Assembly: GCF_020184175.1 (NCBI RefSeq)
Contig: NC_065531.1
Coordinates: 42,429,213-42,493,212 of the forward strand
Length of the DNA stretch: 64,000 nt
Direction of reading: 5' to 3'
From: Aphis gossypii
Lineage: Eukaryota > Arthropoda > Insecta > Hemiptera > Aphididae
How positions within the stretch are numbered: the first letter of the stretch is position 1; each line of letters begins with the position of its first letter. This document shows positions 39,104 to 51,870 of the stretch, piece by piece. The notes under the pieces were generated by a model that did not search any database, had not been told where the DNA came from, and saw only the letters and a program-made list of their open reading frames with translations. Both the position numbers and the translations under genes were made by a program.

Positions 39104-40117
39104 CAGTGGAGTATTTTAGACCTGAGCTTTTTTTTTTTTTTGGGGGGGGGGTTATTTTTAAATTAACAAATTGAATAACGTGACAACAATAGTATATTTT
39201 AATAAATGACTAATTTTTATTTGTGATATTATCTTTAGTTGAAATGTCATAATAAAATATGTATTATAGTCTGAAATAAACTTATTTACTACTTATCCGA
39301 ATAAAAAAAAAATAATGTTGAATAATATGATAATGATAAATAAATAATAATTATTATTATTTAGATATATTTTTTAAAACATTAATTTTCTATTTTTTTC
39401 CGAAAAAATATCGATCACCTCAGTATTTTTTATTGGTACTGGATTCTCTATGAATACTAAACTTAGATGAGTCAATCCATTTAGTCGATTTAAAATTTTT
39501 TAATACATATACACAATAATTCGTATGTAATCAAATGATTGAAATTCTTGTAATAATACATATTAACTGATAAAGTTTAAAATATTATGCATTTATGAAT
39601 AAAGACATATTATGAACGACGTACTTGTAGTTTCGTTTGTCACTAAGTTTAATGGTACAATATTAGATAAAATAACATGTACGGCCTCAGTAATACACGA
39701 TACAGATTAAAAATTAAAGTGGCTAATACATTAGGTGATTAATTGCACAAAATAAAATACGTTTAAAGACGACGATAGGAAATTGTTATAATAATTACAC
39801 CATTTGTCCACGTCCATATCTACAATATTTTCGTGGAACTACTCATATTCCCATAGGAATCCGCATTAGATAATGTAAGCTGTACTATATAATACTTATA
39901 ATTAAAATTACATAGAACAATATTACAAAGATATTTTAAAATGTATGCTGTTTATTTTAATATGATGGAGAATTTGTTAAACCTAAGTACAATACAATTA
40001 ATTACAAGTACCAGACATTTTAGTTTTCTTATAAAAAATTTTTTCATCCAAAAATTTCTGGGAGGGGTTATCTCCCCCGTTAACCATTAATTTAAATACA
40101 TGCATTTTATGCGTAGC
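39104..40117. mobile_element. Possible decayed hAT-like element with G-rich end
   Basis: CAGTGGAGTATTTTAGACCTGAGC at the left is followed by a run of 14 T and 10 G (39128-39151). About 1 kb further on, GGGAGGGGTTATCTCCCCCGTTAACC (near 40060-40085) and TGCGTAGCCC (near 40108-40117) resemble the opposite, inverted kind of end. Many aphid hAT elements begin CAGTGGCGTA followed by G-rich sequence. The inverted pairing is poor, so this is a tentative reading. Confidence 0.25.
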
Positions 40118-40523
40118 CCTTAAAAATTAATTAATCTATGTACATAATATAGAGAACTAATATCACAATATCTTATAATATATATTATTTATTTTATTAA
40201 AAAAAAAAACAAAACAAAAAAAATTTAATGATGTTTAAATGAATAAGCTCAAAATATTATACAATAAAAATGATAGGTATATCAATAAAATCTCAAAACC
40301 TTAGTAATATCATAATTGTCTTTTACATCAACCGGTTATCATTTTCCAATTACTAGAGTTCGAAATAATATTTACGAACACATGTTACTAATTTTAACAT
40401 CCCCATAATCCGTAGACGGGTTGTCAACAATAATAATTGAACTGTTCCAATTTGTGAAGTACGACAGGCGTTGCAGATTTCATCGTTGCAATCAGGTCCA
40501 TATGGATGTTTAAACATATTATA

Positions 40524-41885
40524 ATATTATATATTTCGTTTTAACAACAATAATAAATGATTTATGTTTTTAAAATCTGTAGATTTTCGTTAACTAAAAA
40601 TACCATCGTAATATCATCAAAAACGTAGACATAAATTTAATTTTAACATGAAATATCTCAAACGGCGTCATAGATATGCAATTTCACTACATTTATGTCG
40701 ATAAACGTAATTATTAATTATTATTATAATATACATTAGTTAGATACTAATTAATGTGTACAATACTGTACATAGTACTATAATCATTATATTCATAGGT
40801 ACTTCGTTTTTATATTAAATTTAAAAATAAATTAACAAAACACTTCATACAACAATGTTTTTCAAATATTATTAAAAAAAAATAATAAACCATACTTAAA
40901 TTGTATAAGAAAATCCTTCAAACCGTCTAATAAAAGTACATTGAAGGTTCGAAATGATATTCAAACATAATATTACAATATTTTCAAACTTTTTAATTTA
41001 TTTATAATAAGTGTTAGAAAGTGCGCTCCAATTAACAGAACACTTTAAATTTCCATTAACAGATTATGTATTATATTTCTTTTGTTTTTTAAAACCACAC
41101 TTCACATGTTATACTAGTTGTAAAGTCTCAAGCAAAAATGTATCTAAAACAATAATCTATTCTTCGTGAAAAATGGAGCAGCACATCAATTTAATTATGT
41201 TTTTTGAATTAGACTGAATAATTGTACAGAACATAATATTATTATGACAAATATTTTAAATAATTTATGAATCTGAGAAAAAAACATTTCTATCCCATTG
41301 ATACTAAAAATATATTTTATGGTTGTTTAAAATAATTTTGGTTATTTTTATAGATTATTAATTACTTTTATGTAAATTCAAAATACTAGTTCTTAACTGG
41401 AAAAAAATAATTAATATTATCATATAAGAAAAATGTATATAATATATAAATATATTATATTAAAAAGTATAAAAGCATGTAAAATAAGACATTTTCATTT
41501 TTTACCATTTTTTAAAATACTTAAAAATTATAAATACGGTAAAAATAAGAAAACATATTATATTATACAAATTAAAGTATTATCATAATCATATATTTAT
41601 ATATATTGATCGTTTAATTTAATCAAATTAATTGCTTTGTTTTTAACTGAAATAAATAATTTATAATTAAATTATACATGGATAAGCCATAGACGTAATT
41701 ACGTACGTACTACATTATATAATAGTACCTAACCATTTTCTCAACTGCATTCAACTATCTATTATATCATTAAAAAGAAAAATGTTTTCCCAAGTGTATT
41801 TTATTTTTAAATGTTATAATGAATTATAGTCCAATTATAATAATTGTATTTAAGGGCAACCAATTAAATTAAACCATTGATTTAT
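40524..41885. repeat. Tandem duplication, copy 1 (1,362 bp)
   Basis: This copy is repeated immediately downstream in the same orientation. I compared the two copies through most of their length. They are identical apart from a one-base T insertion in copy 2 (near 42753) and differences at the AT-rich outer edge. The unit is AT-rich and holds no gene or transposon feature I can recognise. The junctions share ATATTATATAT-like sequence, so the duplication could have arisen by microhomology-mediated or replication-slippage events. Confidence 0.93.
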
Positions 41886-43250
41886 ATATTATATATTTCG
41901 TTTTAACAACAATAATAAATGATTTATGTTTTTAAAATCTGTAGATTTTCGTTAACTAAAAATACCATCGTAATATCATCAAAAACGTAGACATAAATTT
42001 AATTTTAACATGAAATATCTCAAACGGCGTCATAGATATGCAATTTCACTACATTTATGTCGATAAACGTAATTATTAATTATTATTATAATATACATTA
42101 GTTAGATACTAATTAATGTGTACAATACTGTACATAGTACTATAATCATTATATTCATAGGTACTTCGTTTTTATATTAAATTTAAAAATAAATTAACAA
42201 AACACTTCATACAACAATGTTTTTCAAATATTATTAAAAAAAAATAATAAACCATACTTAAATTGTATAAGAAAATCCTTCAAACCGTCTAATAAAAGTA
42301 CATTGAAGGTTCGAAATGATATTCAAACATAATATTACAATATTTTCAAACTTTTTAATTTATTTATAATAAGTGTTAGAAAGTGCGCTCCAATTAACAG
42401 AACACTTTAAATTTCCATTAACAGATTATGTATTATATTTCTTTTGTTTTTTAAAACCACACTTCACATGTTATACTAGTTGTAAAGTCTCAAGCAAAAA
42501 TGTATCTAAAACAATAATCTATTCTTCGTGAAAAATGGAGCAGCACATCAATTTAATTATGTTTTTTGAATTAGACTGAATAATTGTACAGAACATAATA
42601 TTATTATGACAAATATTTTAAATAATTTATGAATCTGAGAAAAAAACATTTCTATCCCATTGATACTAAAAATATATTTTATGGTTGTTTAAAATAATTT
42701 TGGTTATTTTTATAGATTATTAATTACTTTTATGTAAATTCAAAATACTAGTTTCTTAACTGGAAAAAAATAATTAATATTATCATATAAGAAAAATGTA
42801 TATAATATATAAATATATTATATTAAAAAGTATAAAAGCATGTAAAATAAGACATTTTCATTTTTTACCATTTTTTAAAATACTTAAAAATTATAAATAC
42901 GGTAAAAATAAGAAAACATATTATATTATACAAATTAAAGTATTATCATAATCATATATTTATATATATTGATCGTTTAATTTAATCAAATTAATTGCTT
43001 TGTTTTTAACTGAAATAAATAATTTATAATTAAATTATACATGGATAAGCCATAGACGTAATTACGTACGTACTACATTATATAATAGTACCTAACCATT
43101 TTCTCAACTGCATTCAACTATCTATTATATCATTAAAAAGAAAAATGTTTTCCCAAGTGTATTTTATTTTTAAATGTTATAATGAATTATAGTCCAATTA
43201 TAATAATTGTATTTAAGGGCAACCAATTAAATTAAACCATTGATTTATAT
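41886..43250. repeat. Tandem duplication, copy 2
   Basis: Direct repeat of 40524-41885, offset by 1,362 bases and by 1,363 after the extra T near 42753. It ends at the AT repeat near 43244-43262, where the two copies diverge by a two-base AT unit before unique sequence begins (TAATGTACGATT). Near-identity in fast-evolving intron DNA implies a very recent event, or an assembly that laid out two alleles in series. Confidence 0.93.
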
Positions 43251-44691
43251 ATATTATATATAATGTACGATTAAATATTATGATTTAGCCAAATTTGCAT
43301 CAAAATAAAAATGTATAAAATGTCCTTTTACTCTCGTGAACGAAATCATTAAAAATATATTTACTTTTGAAAAATAATATCATATCATGTAACAAAATTT
43401 TCCCCGGATGTCAAAAAAAAAGAAAATCCCCTGTATACAAATCGATATACATGGAGATCTGCTATGAGATTGGAGAAAAAAATCGTGATTGTTTTTTATA
43501 CACCACGCCATCAGACGTCAATTTGGTCTATTGTCTTATCGACGTGAACACAGTTAATGAAGAAAGTATATTGTAAAGGAAAAAAATGTAAGGACGCAGC
43601 AAACACTGAATCCGAAAAAAATAACTGTTTTAATCCCGGAGCCTTCGTCTTCGTTGTCTAAATTTGACGTCTGACATTGAAACGTTTAGCCCTCGTTAGA
43701 AAAGACCCGTACAATCGGGTAGTTTATAGATAACAAGAGGTCGAGTATAATAAGAATACACAATGCTGATATTATAACAAGCTCCATATACTTCAATGGA
43801 ACTTTTCCGCGGAATTAAACACTAATACATTCACGTGTTATTCATATTATACATATGCAGTTGTTTATGGAAAAATATTCGAACGATTTTTAACGTTACA
43901 AGGACATAATTTTGTTAAAAATCAAACCAAAGTATGTATCTAATATATATTTATTTTCGTTTAATTAATTAAGCCCGACAATTATTTTTGGAAGAAGTGT
44001 CTATCTATGCAATAACATAATAACAAAACCTAATACAATCCATAATACTCAATGTACATACTATTTAAATAGTTTAAGTGAAATTATAATACTTTATAAG
44101 TTATATTTTTAAATAGGCAATATAGAAAACTCACATCAATATTATACCATTATTTTAACTTTACCATTCTATCCCAGATCGTTATAATGCACTAACTGTA
44201 AAAATATAAAATATACAAAATATACAATGTTCGACGATCGATATCAAACATTTTTTTTATTTTTAATGCGCGCGAGACGAGGAAAGGAAATTACCTTGAA
44301 AAAATGCACCACATATTTCGGAAAAATCCATACAAGGCCACTTAAACAGGCCTTTTACGTTGTCATCCGGGAAACACGTACCGGCTGATGACTCAATTAA
44401 GCGTAGTTCGTAAATATACATCGAATAATGATGATCGACTAAGTCTTTTTTTATACGTGCCGGATAATACTTCGGGGTAAAATGGAAAGCTGCCCGTCAC
44501 GTGACCGACCGACCGTCCCGTCGTGTCGACAATATAGATATTACAGTATGTTCGGAAGATCCATCGCGAGCCTTTCGTCGGGTTGTCCTCCTATCACCCC
44601 CTAACCACTAACGTACCACCATCAGTGAACTGCGCGTATCGCACGTTTGGACGGCAAAAACGATGTCAACCCACCAGTACCCCTACGTCGA

Positions 44692-44692
44692 G

Positions 44693-44724
<32 letters not shown>
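44692..44724. repeat. (ATT)n microsatellite
   Basis: About ten to eleven ATT units in a row within the CpG-richer patch. Confidence 0.9.
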
Positions 44725-44861
44725 GATAATGTCTCGACGAGGGTTCGAAGAAGAATGCCGTATCGTTGGTTCACGGTTCGAGAACTGCGTATTATTAATA
44801 TTCAGCCTCGACGGGAGAGTATATTATAATATTATACATAAATATATATATATTGTGTATA

Positions 44862-44907
44862 TGTGTGTGTGTGTGTGTATGAGTGAGCGAGCGAGAGAGA
44901 GAGAGAG
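44862..44907. repeat. (TG)n and (GA)n microsatellites
   Basis: A run of about eight TG units (44862-44878) is followed, after a short GAGTGAGCGAGC transition, by about seven to eight GA units ending at 44907. Confidence 0.88.
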
Positions 44908-45230
44908 GCAGATTTATACTCGCCACAAAACACTGACGCGATTCGCATACGAAATTAAGACGCACGCATTGCTAGCACGTTATCGCCGACGCCGTTTTCT
45001 GATGTTTTATGCTAAAAAGTGTGTACACAGAGATCTCATTTTTTTTCACCCCTCTATAGTCGATCTGCTGCTACCGTTGATATTTTAGAACGCATTTTGT
45101 ATTGGCGTTTTAACCCTACACTGCAGTCTTAATCATCTCGTCAAAACGTCGACACGGCCTTTGACAATGTGGCCAATTTAGGGTAATTAAAAGGCCATTG
45201 GGCTCAATTACCTTTTTGTCTCGGTCGTAT

Positions 45231-48200
45231 TATGTATATAATGTATATAATAATAATATGTTAATATTTCATAAAATTTCTATAGATATATGCTGTTAGC
45301 ATTTCAAACCCTCGTTATCACCACATTTAACCTTCCCAAATACTCTGATAAAGGGAAAAAAATAAAAATAAAGAAACTTCTATAACCACAGATTATTACT
45401 AATTTTTTTTTTTTTTTTTTTTTATGTACCAAAATCAATCTCAAAGATGTATAACCAAATCAATTTTTTTTCCATTTTCATTAAAAACTGTAATAATTAA
45501 AATACGTTTACAAACAATATTAGAAATCTATATACTTATAATACGTTTACAATAAATTTTTCAAATTGAATTACATCAATATTATACGTTTAATTTTTGT
45601 TACGAAATATTAAGTAACGGTTTAACCGGAAATGTTCGTGAATTTGACGTTTCATATTATACTTTAATAAATAATAGTTTTATAGCATTCGTATGTTTTT
45701 ATTTTTATGCGATACACCACATTATATTTTGTTGTGTATTTTCTCTCATTTATTTGCACTTTAATTCGTTTGAATTTTGCAATTTGATTCGTTAATCAAT
45801 GACCTCATTTTAAAATATTTATATTTGTGTACCTTTTAAAAAGTGTCTTGTGTAAATACTACATTCTTCCTTTTCAAATGAGAATCACTATATTTTTTCT
45901 GTAAATAAATGTTGAGTAATTTTTTTTTTTTTTGTAAATCATCATTTAACTAAGCTGAGATTCAAAATTTTGAGTTATTTAATTTTGTATACAAGGATAA
46001 TAATATTATATCCATGATAACAGCCTTGAAAGATATAGGGGACTATGAAAGTAGTTTGTAAATTATAGTAATTTAGTGTAATATATCAACATTTTACATT
46101 TAACAATTAATATTCAACATTCGTTCCGAAAAAAAAAAAATGAATCAATATTTTTTTTTTATTACCTTTAACCACATTAACTTCTATTTCAGTAAAGTAT
46201 TATAATAAAGTATAAACTATATTAAAAACATTTTGATCAGGAATTTATATTTCAATAATTTAATACATATCAGTTATATCAAACAACTAGTAAATATTAT
46301 TCGTATTGTACTAACTAACCGTTCAATAATTAATTGTATATTGTATACATATAAATAGTATTACATTGGTATGTGAAATTTTTTTTTTGCTTTATGATTA
46401 TTTAAACTAATGGAATTAGGTTTAAAATGGTGCAGTGTGTTTTATTAGCAGTATATTTAGTATTCAAATCTTGTTGATTGACTACGTATGTTCATTTTAC
46501 ACTTACATATTGATACTGTTTATAAGTTTTTTATTCGATTATAGAAATACATTTCTGTTTAATAAGCTTCTAATGTACCTATATATGATAAACATATGGT
46601 TAAAATAATAACTGAGTCAACTAGCTATATACCACTTTATTTATACGTTGTCAATTCCACTCCTGTTTGATACTATACAAATTTCTAGTGGTTTTAATCG
46701 TATTCAAAAACGTGCCAAGGATTTTAATAGAAAAAAAAACCATTGAATTTATTCCAAAACAAATGTATTGTCCCTCTGTATTTATAAAATATAATATATG
46801 TATGTGTATATGTATATATCATACTATGCATAAGTAAAATATTTATGTTCGTGAGCAATTTTATAATGACATATTAAATCAATAACTAATTTAATAAATG
46901 TAACAACAGTCATTGCAGTATACTATGAAATTAAAAATGTGCATTAAAAATAAATAAACTGACATATTTTTATATGTATAAAAATAACATGTGTAAATAT
47001 TATATATAATGTGTGTTCGTGCAATATCCGAAAGAAAAAAATTAATAAGCTCAAATATTATGCTGATTAAATTAATAGCATGAATTAATTTTAATACAAT
47101 AAATAGAATAAATACTAAGTATTAGATATTTTAAGTTCAAATTTGGACGAAATTTATTATTTAACAATAAGTTACGTTGTTTATTATTTTAAATTATATT
47201 TTAAAAACATTATTCGTTTGGCTTTAAAACTTTACGTATAGTATATTACGGTGAATTCTTGTAATTTCGAATATCAAGGAGAACAGGAAAAAATCGAGGT
47301 ATCGAACAATTTGAGACACTGAGTTTTTATACAAATAATCAAATCATAGTAAAGTATTTGAATAGATCGTTTTTTTTTTTTTAATCCGTCATTAAAGTTA
47401 GTTTTTTATTACTTCTGTCTTCCCCGTTGTCTTCTAAATTGGATAACTAAAAATAAGGGACATTATTAACTACTTCCTAATATTTTTAAATCGTGTTTTA
47501 GTTTTTTTTAATGCAACCATAGTGACCTTTTCCTCATTTTGTGGTTCGTCTTCACTCTCTTCAGGATTTTCGTTGGTCTCTGATAAAATTTCGTTATCTT
47601 TCTTTTTTTTACCATAATAAAAATAATATAATAAGTGTATTCTATAGATAACGAGTAATTTTATATCGTGTTATCGAGAATAAAACAATATTGAGTGTAA
47701 TGATAGTTTCTATAGGATTTCAATTTAGTTCAAAATAACGAAAAATACATAACAAAAATGTACTATGTTATGCAATTTTGCTGAACACGATGACATTTTT
47801 AAAATATGTATATACATAATAATATAGACTGGTAAACCGTTTCCACTCAAAATCATATACAATTATGTATCATTATATTCAAATTTCACCTAACCCATAA
47901 TATTGACCAACTCAACATCTAATGTACAGCATAACGGTACCCACTTGTCTACCTTTTTTAAGTTTCAATGGCTAGATACAATTTAAACTTAACAATACGA
48001 TAAACAGATTTTTATTTTTAAGTTAGATGCCTAGTTAAAATAATATATCAAAAATAGTTATCTATAGTTTAAAATGATTTCATAAAATGTATTATAAATT
48101 CATTAATATTTATTATTTTGTCATATTTTGGAGTATATCAAATAAAAAAGATCAAACCTACATATTATACTTATAATATGGTGTTTTTCAATATTACCTT

Positions 48201-51199
48201 AGGAATACTTAGAAGAAAATATAGAATTTATGATATATTACATGATATTTGAATGAAATCGATATGCATAATTTTAAATTTTAATATTATACCGTACATA
48301 AAGTTTAGTCGCTTTCAATTCTTTTATTTTGTAAATTTTCATTTGCATACTGCACATATTTTAGATATTTGAACTCAAACTCACCGAAACATTTGTAATA
48401 TTATTCAGTACATTTTGAAACAACTATTATTATGTACTTTATTGAACTTTATTGGTGTGTGCGGGTGTTCCAAATGTCTTTAACATCTTGACTGGTATAA
48501 ATATCGTGCACGTCGTTTCCATTGCTAGGACATTACTTGGCACGCGCCCGCCATTCAGGAAGGAACCTGAGAATAAAAACACAGAGCAAAATAATCTAAT
48601 GGACTTTTGCGTAGGGGCCATGAATAACTGTAATGTCCTAAGTTTATTGAACGTGTGACAAACATTGAGCGCGTATAAAGTATAATATTATACAACCAAG
48701 AAAATGTTATAATTGACACTACAGCGTGGAGACGAACCCACCAACGTGGGTAGTTCTATCATTACATCATTTACTTCCGCAATTCATGTCTTGTAACTAT
48801 AATAATATACCCAATATTCACATATTACTATAATCTACTCGATACAATAAAAACGTACATGGCAACGTTCAATAATTCGATTATTATCACATTTTCAAAT
48901 GCTGAGTTAATTTTATCATTGTAATTATCTTTATTATAATATACGAAAAATATGATTGAAATCGAGTATGGTTTCCATTATGATATTGATAAAACTTAAA
49001 TAAAAATAAACTTCTATTCATTCGCTAAATTATTTTCAAAAACTTATTATTCAATAATTTACTTTTAACGATAATTTTGACATCGAGCATCTATCTACAT
49101 AATTATTATAAGTAAGTTAATAATAGTTTATGTATATATAATTTTATTATTCATACAAAACAACATTCCTCAGCACTTACATAGGTACTTTTTGCTAAAT
49201 TGGATAACCTTTTTTTTTTTCATTAAAACTATTTTAAAATGTTCACAAAAGAAAATATTCCTGAAGTTTTCATATGATATATTTTTTTTAATAACCTAAT
49301 AATGCTATCTTAAGAAAATAATAATAGTTAACTAGGTTGAATTGTATTGAATAACGTATAATTTATATGATCAATACAGAAGCAGGATACCTACTTTATT
49401 TTGTAAAACGATTTTTTAACTTATATACTATTAGACTTTTTTATCAATTAGTTTTTCTGATTTACCGACCAATCATAGTACGTTAAAAGTTATGCACTAA
49501 AATAACTTGAAAATATAATTTAAAACTCATATGTTGTAAACATAATAGGATAAATATGATGTATTCAATTGATCACTTACACACAAAACACAAGTGTAAT
49601 TTAAGGAAAATATACGAACAATAAATAAATAAAACAAAAAAAACCAAATTACACTGAACATAATTAAACTATAATAATAAATACCTAAGCAATACATTAT
49701 TTACAAAGTTATAATACTGTTAAGCTATTTTTATATTATTTTTTTTATATAATATTAATATAATATTTTAAAAATGTATTTATTTAAGTACAGCTTGATT
49801 GTAAAAAATGATAAAATGATTAACAAAATTGATAAAAAAAAACATGAAACTTACATTTTATTGCTAAATGAACCTCAAATGATGAAAAAATCAAACCAAC
49901 AACACACCCGTGAGGCTTATACCGGATATGAAGTACACTCTGCATCCGGGTCAGAGTATATAATATAATGAATTCCTGCCAACTATATGTTATGCTCGGT
50001 CCGTCTGGGGTAAAAATGTTAGACAAAACGATTTTCCCCTCAAATAACAAAACAAATAAACCAAAATCCCGGCCCTATTGTCATTTCATTCATAGTACCA
50101 AAAAAAGCTATAAATTACAAGAAGATTACCGGACTGGATTCTAGCCAATTTTTATTTATACGTACATTGGATTTTTTCATCAACCTGGGCATATTTTTAA
50201 GGATTTTAATGTGCCATCGCAGGAATATAAGCTATGTTATTCTTTAGTTGTGTGGGGGTTTCGTTAGAATAGGTAGGTTAAAAAATCGGTTAAAAAATCG
50301 GAAGCAAAAAAACGCTTAACGTGTCAACTACAGATATCGCTCGGGCTCAGTTATGTTATACTTTTAATTTACTCTTTTTAATATAACACTATAATATTAT
50401 TACTGAAAGCGTTTCATAACACCGAAGTATTTTATACATCAAAATCGCAAATGTAGCTCATTGTATTTGTGTTTCACGCTTTTATTTTAAATTTAAATTA
50501 AATATCTTACACGAACGCAAAGGTACATATTATAAAAGCAAGTTAACTTAAAGGATTAATAATGTATGTACATATAAAGAGCCATATATATGTGAAATAA
50601 TACATACTCTGCTGGATAATATATATTTTGAAAGTTATTTGCAAAGGAATTCCCTAGAATCATTACGCAATCTTTCTGGTTCAGTTTGTCAAATAAAATA
50701 TGTATAATTTTCATAAGTAAGTTTTTTGAATATTATTTCAAATTATAAACCACACTTTAATTCATTACTTCATATGTATAAAATATCACTATTTAAAATA
50801 GAAGATTTTAAAGATCTTATATCACTACTTATATAGTCACATTTTATCTTAAAATAAAACTATTTAATATACTTATCTACATTTAAAAATACTTTAGATT
50901 GAACTTATTCGTAAAAAATATGTATGATTTTGTCATGCAAATGAGTTGAAAAACGGTTCAGATGAATGATTTTTCCAATTGCACATTTTATCTCCAAAAA
51001 AACATCTTCAGTAATTGTTTGGAGCTTAAAAAAAATGAATTTAAATAAAAATGTCAAAAAAACAAGTATAAATCAATAATATTATCATCATCATATAATT
51101 TGTGTTACTTTATATTAATCGTCTAGAATGATAATTTAAATTATCAAAAAATATACACAATACAATAAGAATAACTAACCAAAACAAATGAATCAAACG
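45231..51199. other. AT-rich intron DNA with a pogo/Tigger-like relic
   Basis: Apart from the relic at 47249-47697 the segment holds homopolymers (a T-run of about 21 at 45402-45423) and small patches near 48440-48660 and 49900-50230. Those two are slightly less AT-rich. Overlapping short frames there show no recognisable feature. Confidence 0.5.
47249..47697. mobile_element. Internally deleted pogo/Tigger-like element (relic)
   Basis: The left end follows a TA and reads CGGTGAATTCTTGTAATTTC, then ATATCAAGGAGAACAGG and AAAAATCGAGGTATCGAA. Pogo/Tigger elements of insects carry this kind of end, with repeated 'ATCGA/TATCGA' words. The right side shows related words in inverse order (ATATCGTGTTATCGAG, then GAGTG followed by TA). 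The inverted match is only partial. Inside, the - strand frame 47470-47613 encodes KKKKDNEILSETNENPEESE and on to a stop at 47470. This is an acidic tail of the sort found at the end of pogo-like transposases. Most of the transposase is missing. Confidence 0.45.
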
Positions 51200-51870
51200 T
51201 TAACGCTATTTTGAACCAAAATATTAGACCGTAACGCAAAGTATAAAAATCCAATGGTATATTATAATATTAACCATATTTTACGAAATTGAAATCGATG
51301 GGTTTTCCGTAACGATTTCACACAGCGTTATTAATCGGGAGATAGTGGACGTAAAACGAACTCGTTATTATTTTTTTTTTTCGAAAAGAGAACACTACCC
51401 GAGACGTTTTGAGAGAGATTCTCGAGATTTACATAGTAAGTGTAAATAACAATTAACATTCGAAATAGTGTGTATATTCTCAGCAGCAGGGTTTGCAGCC
51501 TGTGGGTCGTTTCCGTTTATTCGCCGGAGGCAATTCTCGAAATGAACAAAGTGCATACGGAATAATATACGCTAACTGACGACTGTGCTTGATAATATTG
51601 TAAATTGTTTAGTTTATCTCTAGTATATCGAAGAGTTAGAATAGTGTTGAACGACTATTATATATTATCACTATAACGATAACATTTGTGTATCGATAAA
51701 ATAACTACGGAACACCGGATTTAGTTCATCTCCGACTTAGAATATCAGGGGATGGCAAAACAATCGGGGTTGAGATAATTGAGAAAAAGGCTATCGACTA
51801 TTCTCTTATTGATTACACACAGACTAGAGACAGTCAAGACAGAGTAAACGAGCAGAAAGTTTGAAATCGA
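51200..51870. other. Slightly GC-richer intron patch, no exon recognised
   Basis: Around 51280-51560 G+C is higher (for example a CAGCAGCAGG run and GGGTCGTTTCCG), but no frame is worth reporting. The function is unknown. Confidence 0.3.

Larger units (their letters stand above)
43320..45230. other. CpG-richer intron patch with microsatellites, no accepted exon
   Basis: The stretch is less AT-rich than its flanks, most clearly at 44330-44680 and 44890-45200. The frame at 43367-43576 and the 141-codon frame at 44663-45088 were considered. The latter is a chain of repeat-encoded isoleucine, cysteine/valine and arginine/glutamate runs. Near 44498 is a CACGTGAC E-box, and GACCGACCGACCGTCCCG follows. 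At 45181-45212 GGTAATT and AATTACC face each other across 17 bases. Enhancer-like content is plausible, unproven. Confidence 0.35.

Noticed and set aside
44663..45088. 141-codon + strand frame
   Set aside because: Built from the ATT, TG and GA microsatellites read as Ile, Cys/Val and Arg/Glu runs.
48439..48658. 60-codon - and 68-codon + frames on opposite strands, with an 11-base inverted pair TAGGACATTAC/GTAATGTCCTA
   Set aside because: Overlapping frames without domain; an 11-base inverted pair about 90 bases apart is expected by chance in a window this size.
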